A DNA stretch of 56,456 nt from a virus. Position 1 is the stretch's first letter. Each line of letters opens with the position of its first letter. The stretch spans positions 1-56,456 of IMG/VR virus record IMGVR_UViG_3300048839_001000. One strand, 5' to 3'. This document shows positions 1 through 6,767 of the stretch, in pieces. The position numbers and the translations under genes were made by a program. The notes below the pieces were generated by a model. It worked only from the letters and a program-made list of their open reading frames with translations, did no database searches and was not told the DNA's origin.

Positions 1-447
1 CACAGCTTCATCTACGTGCGTACGGATATGATTGTTGTCGAAGAACTGCCGACTGTCTTGCGCGTAGGTGCATCCAGCCGTGACCGCGCACAAATTGCGT
101 AGCGAATAGTGCATGTACTGCGCACAACCAAAGCATGGCATGGTAGTCACGTAGGCGTAGAAAACATCGTCTGCGAGTCCACGCTGCATTGCCTGATTCA
201 CTGCATTTCGTTCTGCGTGAATGGCTTTACATCGACGCAAATCGCCGCTCTCGTCGAATGCGCCGGCACACGGATGCTCAATGCAATGCGGTTCACCTGA
301 TGGCACTCCATTATACCCAGTCGATACCACGAAGTGATTGCGATCAACCAACACACAGCCTACCGCTCGTCGAATGCAAGTGGAACGCGTAGCGACAAGC
401 CGAGCCATCACCATGAAGTACTGTTGTCTGTCAGGCCTGAGAATCAT
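1..447 (-). CDS. dCMP deaminase, 3' end cut by the window
   Basis: Deoxycytidylate deaminase converts dCMP to dUMP to feed dTTP synthesis. The frame is open from an ATG at 447 to the left edge (149 codons), so the C-terminus is missing. The zinc site is visible: HAE at residues 77-79 (His ligand plus the proton-shuttling Glu) and PCFGC at 104-108 (two Cys ligands). A GCVLV strand near residue 30 and an NGVPSG turn near 46-51 fit the family. Extra Cys residues at 55, 60 and 73 probably form the second zinc site seen in phage dCMP deaminases. The ATG overlaps the upstream stop codon as ATGA, so translation is probably coupled. It is one of four genes here with counterparts in the T4 hydroxymethylcytosine pathway. 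Confidence 0.9.
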   Translation of the reverse strand, partial: MILRPDRQQYFMVMARLVATRSTCIRRAVGCVLVDRNHFVVSTGYNGVPSGEPHCIEHPCAGAFDESGDLRRCKAIHAERNAVNQAMQRGLADDVFYAYVTTMPCFGCAQYMHYSLRNLCAVTAGCTYAQDSRQFFDNNHIRTHVDEAV

Positions 448-815
448 CGTGCGCTCCTATGCATCACGTCATGCAGTAGACTGCGCGAGTTCTCAAAGTC
501 AATTCGTCCAGCAAGAGTTGGTTGCACGTGTGGCATCGGGTCTTTGCATCCTGACCGTGGCTCACGTCGCTTGACACGCTCGATGTGCTTCGCGATGTTA
601 AGGAGTGCGAGCGTGCGAAGGAACTCGCCTGGCGTCACGTCACGGTCATAGCGATAGTCGTGCAGAATATCGCACACGCGCGCGTATACGACCGGCTCAT
701 AGATTGGATGCTGAACGCGATCGAACAGATCGACCACAGCCTCCATCGTCACCGCGGCAACAACTGTCTCGTGCGGTGTGACGTGAACTATTACTTGACT
801 CTTATGCTTCTGCAC
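444..815 (-). CDS. Hypothetical phage protein, 123 aa
   Basis: I do not recognise this protein. It starts at a GTG (815) with an AGAGGAG ribosome binding site seven bases upstream, and its TGA overlaps the ATG of the dCMP deaminase. It looks soluble: the first half is mixed and hydrophobic, and the second half is basic and helical (IERVKRREPR). No membrane segment or metal motif is visible. Its position between the helicase block and dCMP deaminase suggests an early or DNA-metabolism protein, but that is only context. Confidence 0.75.
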   Translation of the reverse strand: MQKHKSQVIVHVTPHETVVAAVTMEAVVDLFDRVQHPIYEPVVYARVCDILHDYRYDRDVTPGEFLRTLALLNIAKHIERVKRREPRSGCKDPMPHVQPTLAGRIDFENSRSLLHDVMHRSAR

Positions 816-833
816 GGCCGTCTCCTCTCTACT

Positions 834-1166
834 CTAATGATTGCTGATGAGTGCGCCCAAGTCGATGGTGCGTGGCGTGTAGTCTCGATGCTTTGCGCCA
901 TACACCAAAACATTGAGCCGACCAAACTCATGCGAAAGCACGGCGACGGCAATCGCGTTCAGCATCGCGTTGCCACCGAGGACAATGAAATCCTCTTCGG
1001 TGATCTGATGCTTCTTGAAAAGCTCGTGCACCACAAGCGATACCAGTTCATCAGTATCGAATGGATTCGCACGATGGTCGAGTACGTCTATGCGCGTGCC
1101 GAACTTCTCGGCATCGTCATAGACGTGTTGGCCCGGCCCGATGATGAAGACTCTACGCTGCGGCAT
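834..1166 (-). CDS. Hypothetical phage protein, 110 aa
   Basis: A small, probably globular protein with alternating strands and helices, such as RRVFIIGPG at the N-terminus, FIVLGGNAMLNAIAVAVL in the middle and RLNVLVYGAKHRDYTPR near the end. It resembles a family of short hypothetical phage proteins that I cannot name. No function can be assigned. The ATG at 1166 has AGGAGAT five bases upstream, and that site overlaps the stop codon of the SNF2 helicase gene, so the two are likely co-translated. Confidence 0.75.
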   Translation of the reverse strand: MPQRRVFIIGPGQHVYDDAEKFGTRIDVLDHRANPFDTDELVSLVVHELFKKHQITEEDFIVLGGNAMLNAIAVAVLSHEFGRLNVLVYGAKHRDYTPRTIDLGALISNH

Positions 1167-1168
1167 CG

Positions 1169-3073
1169 CTATCTCCTGATCGTGTTGGCGAGGAACTCCT
1201 TCAACGACGAAACCATCTCCTCGGGGTTAGTAAAGAACTCTGCCATCTCGCGCTTGTCATTCAAGCGCTTGAGCACGAGCTCGTCTATCGTGTCCTCGCA
1301 CGTTAGATCGATGTACGTCACTGAGTTGTGCTGGCCTACACGATGCGTTCGATCCTCAGACTGCAATCGATTCGCCAGCGAGAAGTCATTACTGATGTAG
1401 ACGACGAGCGAGGCGGAGGTGAGGTTGATTCCAATGCCACCGGCCTGCGCGTTGCCCACGAACACCTTCGTTTCCGGATCGTTCTGGAAGGAGTCAATGG
1501 CGATCTGTCGATCGTCCTGCTTCACTCCTCCATAGTATTTGACGTGCTTAACGCCGGCCTTCTCAAGGCGAGCGCAGACAGACTCGATCTCATGGATGAA
1601 GCGAGACCACACCACGATCTTCGCTCCATTCGTCTCCTCAATGATGTCCATCAGCTCGTCGATCTTCACCTCGCCGCCTTTGATCGGCACTTCACGACCA
1701 TCGGACGTCTTCAGATAGCCGGAGGTGACTTGAGCGAGGCGGAGGTACTGCACCAAAATGTTCTGGATGGTCACCTCGGCGCCGAGCGACTCCAACACGA
1801 GCAAAACCTCTGTGGCCACTTGCTCGTAGATGCTACGCTGCTCATCAGTCATCTCGATCACGCGCCGCTCATACACCTTGGGCGGTAGATCGAGGCAGTC
1901 TTTCTTCTTCACGCTGAAGGACCACTTGCTTGCGTGAGTCAAGAGCTTGCCGGTGTCCTTCCACTTGGAGGTCCGTCCCCACGAGCTCTTCTCGCTGTAG
2001 GCGTTTTGGTACGCGTAGTAACTCGTGTAGCCAAGCAAACCCATTCCCGGTCCAAGGAACTCAAACTGCGCGTAGAGGTCCATCGGATTCTGCGTAAGCG
2101 GTGTGCCAGTGAGAACGTATCGCCGGCCGCACGTCATCGCGAGGTCGAGTACCGCCTTAGTGCGCTTGGCACCCATCGCTTTGATCTTGTGCGATTCATC
2201 AAGAATGCAGAAGTCAAACTTCACTGACTTGAGCAAGTCGAGCCGCCCCTTGATGCTGTCGTAGTTGATGATGGCTACTTGAAGCTTCACGTCTTGACAC
2301 CGAATCAACTCAAGAAGCGACTCCATCGATCCAAACTCGCCACCTTTGGCAGACACCAGATTCAATTCGCGAAGCTCTTGGCTCATCGAGCGACCAACAC
2401 CGGAGAGCATTGCGACGCGATACGGTGCGCTGACATCAGATGCGAGTTCGCGGACCCAATTCACAAGCACTGACTTGGGACACACGATGAGCACCCGCAA
2501 CGGGCGCTCCTTCTCAAAGCGCTGAGCTGCGTAATCGAGCAGATCAGAAATCGTTTTCGTTTTGCCCGTCCCCATCTCCATGAACAAACCAAGGAATGGC
2601 GACGTGCGGCAGCATTCGAGCGCTACTACTTGGTGAGCCATCGGTTTGCGTTTGAAGACGTGACCGGCGATGGTCGGCACGCTGTTCGGCGGCAGTGGCT
2701 CACCCTTCGGCGTGTTCTGCGCCGCGTGAATGTACCGGCCGATGATGTCGGCGCGGCGTTCCACCGCCTTCTCAAGTGCGAGCACAAGGTCGAAGGCTCG
2801 CCGAGCGTCTTCACTCTCCCACACCGTGTCCGGCCAGGACTTCACGATGAACTCTGCGCTGGCGGCAGTGAGTGGGAACACGAACACGTCGCGTGTACCG
2901 TTGTAGGTGCACTGCGGCATGTCGCGCAGCTCGTAACTGCGACGACGCTCATGAGAGTTAGAGCCGTTGAGAGGTCGATTGAAACGCACCACGAGATTCA
3001 CGCCATCGAAGTCTTCAACTACGATGTTGAGCGGCGCTACTTCTGCGGTGGATGCGGCTTGCTCGTTGTCCAT
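1169..3073 (-). CDS. SNF2-family DEAD/DEAH-like helicase, 634 aa
   Basis: A superfamily 2 ATPase of the SNF2 type. The N-terminal ~140 residues are a small beta-rich region. Walker A is MEMGTGKTKT near residue 166, motif II is DESH (LDESHKIK) near 291, motif III is LTGTPL near 319, and the C-terminal RecA-like lobe ends with GGIGINLTSASLVV and RTHRVGQ near 576. Such enzymes translocate on duplex DNA and are frequent in phage replication or recombination modules. The start was placed at 3073, not at the longer in-frame ATG, because GAGGAG lies directly upstream and a promoter would otherwise fall inside the gene. It is the first gene of a unit running to dCMP deaminase. Confidence 0.93.
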   Translation of the reverse strand: MDNEQAASTAEVAPLNIVVEDFDGVNLVVRFNRPLNGSNSHERRRSYELRDMPQCTYNGTRDVFVFPLTAASAEFIVKSWPDTVWESEDARRAFDLVLALEKAVERRADIIGRYIHAAQNTPKGEPLPPNSVPTIAGHVFKRKPMAHQVVALECCRTSPFLGLFMEMGTGKTKTISDLLDYAAQRFEKERPLRVLIVCPKSVLVNWVRELASDVSAPYRVAMLSGVGRSMSQELRELNLVSAKGGEFGSMESLLELIRCQDVKLQVAIINYDSIKGRLDLLKSVKFDFCILDESHKIKAMGAKRTKAVLDLAMTCGRRYVLTGTPLTQNPMDLYAQFEFLGPGMGLLGYTSYYAYQNAYSEKSSWGRTSKWKDTGKLLTHASKWSFSVKKKDCLDLPPKVYERRVIEMTDEQRSIYEQVATEVLLVLESLGAEVTIQNILVQYLRLAQVTSGYLKTSDGREVPIKGGEVKIDELMDIIEETNGAKIVVWSRFIHEIESVCARLEKAGVKHVKYYGGVKQDDRQIAIDSFQNDPETKVFVGNAQAGGIGINLTSASLVVYISNDFSLANRLQSEDRTHRVGQHNSVTYIDLTCEDTIDELVLKRLNDKREMAEFFTNPEEMVSSLKEFLANTIRR

Positions 3074-3095
3074 GCGTATCTCCTCGCTACTCTGC

Positions 3096-3129
3096 GGTCC
3101 ATTATACCACAAAATGGACCGGTGAACAT
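3096..3129 (-). promoter_or_regulatory. Promoter P1 for the helicase unit, with overlapping inverted repeat
   Basis: On the minus strand a perfect TATAAT (3106 to 3101) in an extended TGGTATAAT context follows ATGTTC (3129 to 3124) with a 17-base spacer. The same hexamer, spacing and GG before TATAAT recur at P2 and P3. Eight-base inverted arms, GGTCCATT (3096-3103) and AATGGACC (3113-3120), cover the -10, which suggests an operator. The helicase start lies about 28 bases downstream of the -10. Confidence 0.72.
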
Positions 3130-3199
3130 CTTGAAACCTGAACTAAATTTCATTTCCGTCTCGCTCCACGTCGCCATCGTTGAATCGGCGGCGCAGAGC

Positions 3200-3231
3200 G
3201 AGACGGCGTGCGGTTGCCCGCACGTCGTCTC
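3200..3231 (-). repeat. Strong intergenic hairpin after the small-protein gene
   Basis: Fourteen-base arms (3200-3213 and 3218-3231) pair with one mismatch in the minus-strand RNA, where the loop is GCAA, a stable GNRA tetraloop. The hairpin lies 16 bases past the stop codon of the 131-residue gene. There is no U tract after it on the minus strand, so it looks more like a transcript-protecting or processing structure than a classical terminator. Confidence 0.6.
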
Positions 3232-3246
3232 TTTGGATTGACGGTG

Positions 3247-3642
3247 TTACTTGGCGTCGGCGCTGATGATGCCTTCGAGCTCGGCCTGGTACTTCGCCAG
3301 GCGCTCTTTGAGCTTCTGGAACGCGAGCTTCTTGCGCTCGATGCTCTTCTCGGAAGCCATCGGCTTGGTCGCGGCGGCTGTCCAGAACTCAGCGTCCCAC
3401 GCAGACTTCGCGGCGCAGAACTGTTTCCAGCTCTCGATCACCTTGCCCGCCTTGTCCTTGAGCTGGAGGACCTTCGCCTCCTTGAAGTTCACGCGGCGAT
3501 AGAACTTCAACGGCTCCTTCGCCTGGAGCTCCTTGATCTGGGCGAGGCGCTTCGCCTTCTGCGCTTCCCGCGCGGGGTCCTTCGCCTTCGGTGCCTTCGG
3601 TGCCTTCACTGCCTTCGATTCCTTCTCGTGTTCCTTCGCCAT
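3247..3642 (-). CDS. Small charged helical protein, 131 aa, paralogue of the 146-aa protein at 5970-6410
   Basis: A Lys/Ala/Glu-rich protein of unknown function. The N-terminus has a lysine-alanine-proline segment (AVKAPKAPKAKDP). The C-terminal ~50 residues (FWTAAATKP, SEKSIERKK, then a coiled coil ending EGIISADAK) match the end of the gene at 5970-6410 (YWTAKAKKP, SEKSIARKQ, EALVAADSK), so the two are clear paralogues. The start at 3642 is chosen because GAGAGGAG precedes it; the longer reading frame would begin inside a hairpin region. The gene is flanked by intergenic hairpins on both sides. A role in DNA binding or condensation is possible from the charge, but unproven. Confidence 0.8.
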   Translation of the reverse strand: MAKEHEKESKAVKAPKAPKAKDPAREAQKAKRLAQIKELQAKEPLKFYRRVNFKEAKVLQLKDKAGKVIESWKQFCAAKSAWDAEFWTAAATKPMASEKSIERKKLAFQKLKERLAKYQAELEGIISADAK

Positions 3643-3743
3643 GTGTCTGACTCCTCTCGTCGCTGGCCGCGCGGTCATGGCTGATGCCGGCGGTCGGCTA
3701 TGTAAAGAGTCGCGCGGCATCTACCACGCGCACTCGGTGCTGC

Positions 3744-3793
3744 GACCGGGCTTGGAACCGGTCTGCCGCATTGCACCCGCGCGTACGCGGGTG
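3744..3793 (-). repeat. Two-hairpin intergenic element, copy A
   Basis: Hairpin I (3744-3763) has GACCGG/CCGGTC arms and loop GCTTGGAA as read on the plus strand. A GCCGCATT linker follows, then hairpin II (3774-3793) with CACCCGCG/CGCGGGTG arms. CTGCG follows. It lies between two genes, upstream of the ribosome binding site of the 131-aa gene. Three further copies at 4566, 5063 and 5903 keep the structure but vary the arms. Confidence 0.8.
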
Positions 3794-3802
3794 TCCTCTG
3801 CG

Positions 3803-4522
3803 TTAGAGCTGAATGCCATCACGCTCGATCATCAAATCGCCGGCGCGGATCGCGTCTCCTGTTTCCTCGAGTGACCGCGCGCGGGCGTTTGCGCGGAGTG
3901 TCTCGCACGCCTTTTTCTCATCGTCGAAATTGAACTCCCACTCGTAATCGCTTATGCTGAGTTGCACCAAGTCGAGTACCGCGTACATGCGGTGTGGACG
4001 TCTGTTATCCTCATGATCCGATACCACCGCGTAGTCATCGCGAACCACGCCGATCAATTCACCACCACCCGCCATATCGAATACTGCGCGGCATGCATAG
4101 CCACAGACGTACGTCGGCATCAACGCAAAGCCGCACCCTGTCGTGACTCGCGACTCGATTGGATGCCGCACCATCGCTTCAGCAGCGTTGCGCACGAGCA
4201 GATCCTCGGCAGCAATCATTGGTCCGACCACGTCCATCGTCTCCTCCGCATAGAGCATCACGTCCTGTACTGCGCTAAGTTCCTGGCGGATCTGTTCGTA
4301 CGCGTGGAGCACTTTGCGTGCCTGCTCAATCTCATGCAGATGGATGGTGCCCTCACCCTTCACAAATGCCTCTGCGTGGCCGACGACAAGCACCACACTC
4401 GCCTTGCCATTCACCACCTCGACGGCAGTGACACCCTCGAACTCGTCGATGTCGTGAGCTGACGGTCCGTCTTCCGGACTCGAATGCTCCTCCATCCACG
4501 AGTGCTTCACCCAGTGAATCAT
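3803..4522 (-). CDS. Hypothetical protein, 239 aa
   Basis: I do not recognise this protein. It has an acidic N-terminus (EEHSSPEDG), a hydrophobic beta-rich stretch (TAVEVVNGKASVVLVVGHAE), a central helical part and a second beta-rich half containing CGYACRAVFDMAGGG. No signal peptide or membrane span is clear. The start at 4522 has AGAGGAG upstream and avoids 14 residues that would overlap the hairpin element. It sits in the block of small genes separated by two-hairpin elements (copy B upstream, copy A downstream), so it may share their expression mode. Confidence 0.75.
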   Translation of the reverse strand: MIHWVKHSWMEEHSSPEDGPSAHDIDEFEGVTAVEVVNGKASVVLVVGHAEAFVKGEGTIHLHEIEQARKVLHAYEQIRQELSAVQDVMLYAEETMDVVGPMIAAEDLLVRNAAEAMVRHPIESRVTTGCGFALMPTYVCGYACRAVFDMAGGGELIGVVRDDYAVVSDHEDNRRPHRMYAVLDLVQLSISDYEWEFNFDDEKKACETLRANARARSLEETGDAIRAGDLMIERDGIQL

Positions 4523-4565
4523 CTCGTTTCTCCTCTCTAATCTGGCGGCCTCACCTTGAGCCATC

Positions 4566-4615
4566 GACCGGGCTTGGAACCGGTCCGCCGCATTACTGGC
4601 GCGTGATGCGCCAGT
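4566..4615 (-). repeat. Two-hairpin intergenic element, copy B
   Basis: Hairpin I (4566-4585) has the same GACCGG/CCGGTC arms and GCTTGGAA loop as copy A. The GCCGCATT linker is conserved. Hairpin II (4595-4615) has ACTGGCGC/GCGCCAGT arms, quite different in sequence from copy A but equally perfect. It fills the gap between the zinc-ribbon gene and the 239-aa gene. Confidence 0.82.
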
Positions 4616-4625
4616 CCTCTGCGCT

Positions 4626-5024
4626 TCAGCCGGCGACTTTGACCAGCAAGCCGCTTTTCACTTCGTACATCTGGCCATGCCCGACACCGAGCAGACCACG
4701 CCCGTTAAGAATCCAGCATCCATCGCACATCTTGGCCCACGGACCGAACACCGTCGCTGCATCGTAGAGATGCGCTCCCTCTTCGGCGATCGTGGCGCCG
4801 CAGAAACTGCATTTCGGTTCGCCGAGAAAGCGTTTCGCCTTCTGTGGTTTGGGCTTCCCAGTCCCCATCTCCATGAACAGATTCGTGGAAGTGGTGGTCC
4901 CAACGAAGCCGCCGACTAACGCATCGTAGGCGCGCTCGGTGGCCTCACGCTCTGCACCGCATGTGCAGACTGGCGCGCCAGTCATTCGTCTGGCGCAGTC
5001 AAACTTGTGGGTGATTCTCGCCAT
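4626..5024 (-). CDS. Small zinc-finger protein with an embedded Walker A-like segment, 132 aa
   Basis: The N-terminus carries Cys residues (FDCARRM, CTCG). The C-terminal half has CSFCGATI and later CDGC, spaced like the four-cysteine zinc domain of ClpX (CSFCG ... CDEC). Between them lies NLFMEMGTGKPKPQKAK. Nine residues of this, LFMEMGTGK, are identical to the Walker A region of the SNF2 helicase 2.3 kb away, with 19 identical bases. The rest of an ATPase domain is absent, so ATP hydrolysis is not expected. GAGAGGAG supports the ATG at 5024. Function unknown; an adaptor or regulatory zinc protein is plausible. Confidence 0.78.
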   Translation of the reverse strand: MARITHKFDCARRMTGAPVCTCGAEREATERAYDALVGGFVGTTTSTNLFMEMGTGKPKPQKAKRFLGEPKCSFCGATIAEEGAHLYDAATVFGPWAKMCDGCWILNGRGLLGVGHGQMYEVKSGLLVKVAG

Positions 5025-5062
5025 CGTTTCGTCTCCTCTCTACTCTCCAGCGGTCTCCATCT

Positions 5063-5112
5063 GCTCGGGCTTCGGACCGAGCCGCCGCATTACTGGCGCC
5101 TCTCGGCGCCAG
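5063..5112 (-). repeat. Two-hairpin intergenic element, copy C
   Basis: Hairpin I (5063-5082) has GCTCGG/CCGAGC arms, differing from copies A and B at paired positions on both sides, with loop GCTTCGGA. The GCCGCATTA linker is conserved. Hairpin II (5093-5112) is CTGGCGCC/GGCGCCAG. The paired substitutions are direct evidence that the structure, not just the sequence, is conserved. Confidence 0.82.
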
Positions 5113-5125
5113 CCGTCTGCGTTCG

Positions 5126-5464
5126 CTACTTCGAATTGCGCTTGGCCTTCTTGCTGCGGTTAGCGAGCTCGCGGCGCGCGATGGCGTAGCACTTGGCGAC
5201 GACTTCGCGGCTGGTACCGACGCCGTGGTGCCGGATCGTCACCTTGATGGCGTGGATCAGGACGTTGGCGACGTGCAGATTCTTGCGGTCGATGGCGCGC
5301 ACCTGTCGCGCCAGCTTCTTCGCGTTGGCGGCGGCCAGCTTCTTCGCTTTACGCTCCGCCGTCACCTTCGCTCGCGCGGCGGACTTCGCCTCACGGATCC
5401 GCTCGCGCACCGCCTCGAGCTCCTTGGCCAACTCGACGATCTGCTTCTCATTCTCCGTAAACAT
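5126..5464 (-). CDS. Small basic coiled-coil protein, 112 aa
   Basis: The first ~60 residues form a highly charged helix (VELAKELEAVRERIREAKSA and a run of Lys/Ala). A more globular part follows (LHVANVLIHAIKVTIRHHG), then a very basic tail (RRELANRSKKAKRNSK). The net charge is strongly positive, so nucleic-acid binding is possible. AGAGAGGAG supports the ATG at 5464. The last codons and the following bases (TCGAAGTAGCGAACGCAG) match those of the gene at 5970-6410, which suggests that gene ends and flanking elements were duplicated together. Confidence 0.75.
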   Translation of the reverse strand: MFTENEKQIVELAKELEAVRERIREAKSAARAKVTAERKAKKLAAANAKKLARQVRAIDRKNLHVANVLIHAIKVTIRHHGVGTSREVVAKCYAIARRELANRSKKAKRNSK

Positions 5465-5487
5465 TGTACCGCTCCTCTCTTATCTTC

Positions 5488-5533
5488 AGCACGAAGGCCA
5501 GCGGGATGGAACACCCACCCCGTTGGCCGTGCT
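5488..5533 (-). repeat. Long interrupted intergenic hairpin
   Basis: Arms AGCAC, GGCCA and CGGG on one side pair with CCCG, TGGCC and GTGCT on the other, with small internal loops. It occupies the same place (between a stop codon and the next ribosome binding site) as the two-hairpin elements and is followed by the same TGCGTTC string, so it may be a diverged relative. Confidence 0.6.
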
Positions 5534-5546
5534 GTGGTGTGCGTTC

Positions 5547-5876
5547 TTAGAGCTCGCTCGCGGCGAGCTTCGCCATCTCCGCCTGGACCCGCTCCATCTC
5601 GGCGAGGAGCTCCGCCTTGCGGCTCTCCTTGTCGATCTTCGTCGCCATTGGAATCACCTGCTCGCGGAGCTCCGTCTCCTCGATCTTCGCCTTCGCGAGA
5701 TTCGCCTTCGTCCCCTCAAGGTGCGCCGCGATCTCCGCCGCCTTTCCCTCCCAGAACACCACCATGTGCTCGAGGTGCTTTCGCGTCTCGACCACCGCGC
5801 CGAGCCGCTCGCGAGCGGCGTTCTCGCGGCGGTTCGCCGCGTAACTCGGGAGTTCGCTGAGTTTCCGTCCGATCAT
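5547..5876 (-). CDS. Small coiled-coil protein, 109 aa
   Basis: A predominantly helical protein. After a short basic N-terminus (MIGRKLSELPSYAANRR) come long heptad-like stretches (VVETRKHLEHMVVFWEGKAA; KIDKESRKAELLAEMERVQA) ending in MAKLAASEL. I see no catalytic or metal motif. The start at 5876 is preferred over a longer in-frame ATG because GAGAGGAG precedes it and the longer version would run through hairpin element D. It belongs to the block of small charged genes separated by hairpins; function unknown. Confidence 0.75.
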   Translation of the reverse strand: MIGRKLSELPSYAANRRENAARERLGAVVETRKHLEHMVVFWEGKAAEIAAHLEGTKANLAKAKIEETELREQVIPMATKIDKESRKAELLAEMERVQAEMAKLAASEL

Positions 5877-5902
5877 GGTCCTCTCCTCTCTCTTCTTCGC
5901 GC

Positions 5903-5956
5903 GGCCGGGCTTTGGACCGGCCTGCCGCATTACTGGCAGCGATGCTCCGCCGCCAG
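5903..5956 (-). repeat. Two-hairpin intergenic element, copy D
   Basis: Hairpin I (5903-5922) has GGCCGG/CCGGCC arms, a third covarying version, with loop GCTTTGGA. The GCCGCATTA linker is conserved. Hairpin II (5933-5956) keeps CTGGC/GCCAG and an inner GCG/CGC with a mismatch and a larger loop. Like copy C it is followed by CTGCGTTCGCTACTTCG, which includes the end of the upstream gene. Confidence 0.8.
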
Positions 5957-5969
5957 CCATCTGCGTTCG

Positions 5970-6410
5970 CTACTTCGAGTCGGCGGCGACGAGAGCCTCC
6001 AGCTCCGCCTGCATCTTCGCCAGTTTCTCCTTAGCGGCGACGAATTTCGCCTGTTTGCGGGCGATCGACTTTTCGCTGATCGCCGGTTTCTTCGCCTTGG
6101 CGGTCCAGTACTCGGCGTAGGCGGCGGCCTTGAACAAGCAGAACGCTGCCCAGGTCGAAACGGCGGAGTCGCCGACGAGCGCGGTGTCGCGAAGGGCAAC
6201 CGCCGCCTTGTACTCGTTGAAGTTGAGGATGCAGGGGACGCGGAGCGGGTCGTTCTTCTTCACCTCGGCGAGCTTGGCGCTCCGCTTCTGGCGGTGAGCT
6301 ACGCGGCGAGCTGTACGTTCCGCCTGCTTCTTCGCCTCGAGCGCCTCGGCGCTGAGCGGCACCTTGTTGGCGCTCGTGGTGGTGGCGGTGTTGGCGATCT
6401 GCTTCGACAT
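5970..6410 (-). CDS. Small charged helical protein, 146 aa, paralogue of the 131-aa protein at 3247-3642
   Basis: The N-terminus is Thr/Asn rich, then Lys/Arg/Ala rich (KKQAERTARRVAHRQKRSAK). The middle (DPLRVPCILNFNEYKAAVAL, WAAFCLFKAAAYAEYWTAKA) and the coiled-coil C-terminus (PAISEKSIARKQAKFVAAKE) align with the gene at 3247-3642 over most of their length. GAGAGGAG precedes the ATG. Function unknown. The duplication with flanking hairpin elements suggests amplification of a whole gene cassette. Confidence 0.8.
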   Translation of the reverse strand: MSKQIANTATTTSANKVPLSAEALEAKKQAERTARRVAHRQKRSAKLAEVKKNDPLRVPCILNFNEYKAAVALRDTALVGDSAVSTWAAFCLFKAAAYAEYWTAKAKKPAISEKSIARKQAKFVAAKEKLAKMQAELEALVAADSK

Positions 6411-6767
6411 GGTAAGTCTCCTCTCTACTCTCTTCTCTTCGGTCTGGCGGAGTCGGGCAAGTTGCCCGCCGTTCCCGTCATTCCTGAAGGTATCTTAACC
6501 CGTTTTCGTGGGAGTACATTTCTTTTTGCCACTTTTCTGTCTCCGTAAGTCCTTATGTACCAAGGACTTATATCATTGTCCCAAACTATTTAATGTAACC
6601 TTGGCGGGTCCACATTCAACTTCCTCCGTATTCTGTTTTCATGTGGCGATACGCCGTTACATCTTGTTTCTACCTTCAAAAGGCTCCCACGTTCATGCAT
6701 CTTTGCCTACTATAGTCCACTATTTTACACCTTTGCGAGGCAATCCATCAACTTGATCAACCTTGTT
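6411..6767. other. 357-base intergenic region between the HNH gene and the small-gene block
   Basis: This AT-richer stretch has no convincing long gene. It holds a hairpin at 6454-6468 (CGGGCAA/TTGCCCG), the possible 35-codon gene described separately, and a minus-strand nine-codon ORF preceded by GGAGG at about 6600. A minus-strand TTGATG with a TAAAAT 18 bases later (about 6720-6760) could be a weak sigma70-type promoter. The shared P1-P3 promoter motif is absent. The plus-strand ORF here has no ribosome binding site. Confidence 0.5.
6425..6532 (-). CDS. Possible small basic protein, 35 aa
   Basis: A GTG at 6532 preceded by GGAGA opens a 35-codon frame that begins MAKRNVLPRKRVKIP and ends RPKRRE. 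Its TAG at 6425-6427 overlaps the ribosome binding region of the next gene, which favours a coupled small gene. The protein would be strongly basic. The evidence is only frame, start and composition, and the hairpin at 6454-6468 lies inside it, so this is tentative. Confidence 0.38.
   Translation of the reverse strand: MAKRNVLPRKRVKIPSGMTGTAGNLPDSARPKRRE

Noticed and set aside
300-325. GGTATAAT on the minus strand within the dCMP deaminase gene
   Set aside because: It lies in coding sequence, encodes the conserved GYNG segment, and lacks ATGTWC 17 bases upstream.
4840-4885. Functional ATPase in the small zinc protein
   Set aside because: Only a Walker A-like string is present. There is no Walker B, sensor or room for a P-loop domain.
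5193-6548. Long plus-strand open frame (451 codons) across the small-gene block
   Set aside because: It covers several minus-strand genes with good start sites, runs through the hairpin elements and has no ribosome binding site. It is a by-product of GC-rich codon usage on the other strand.
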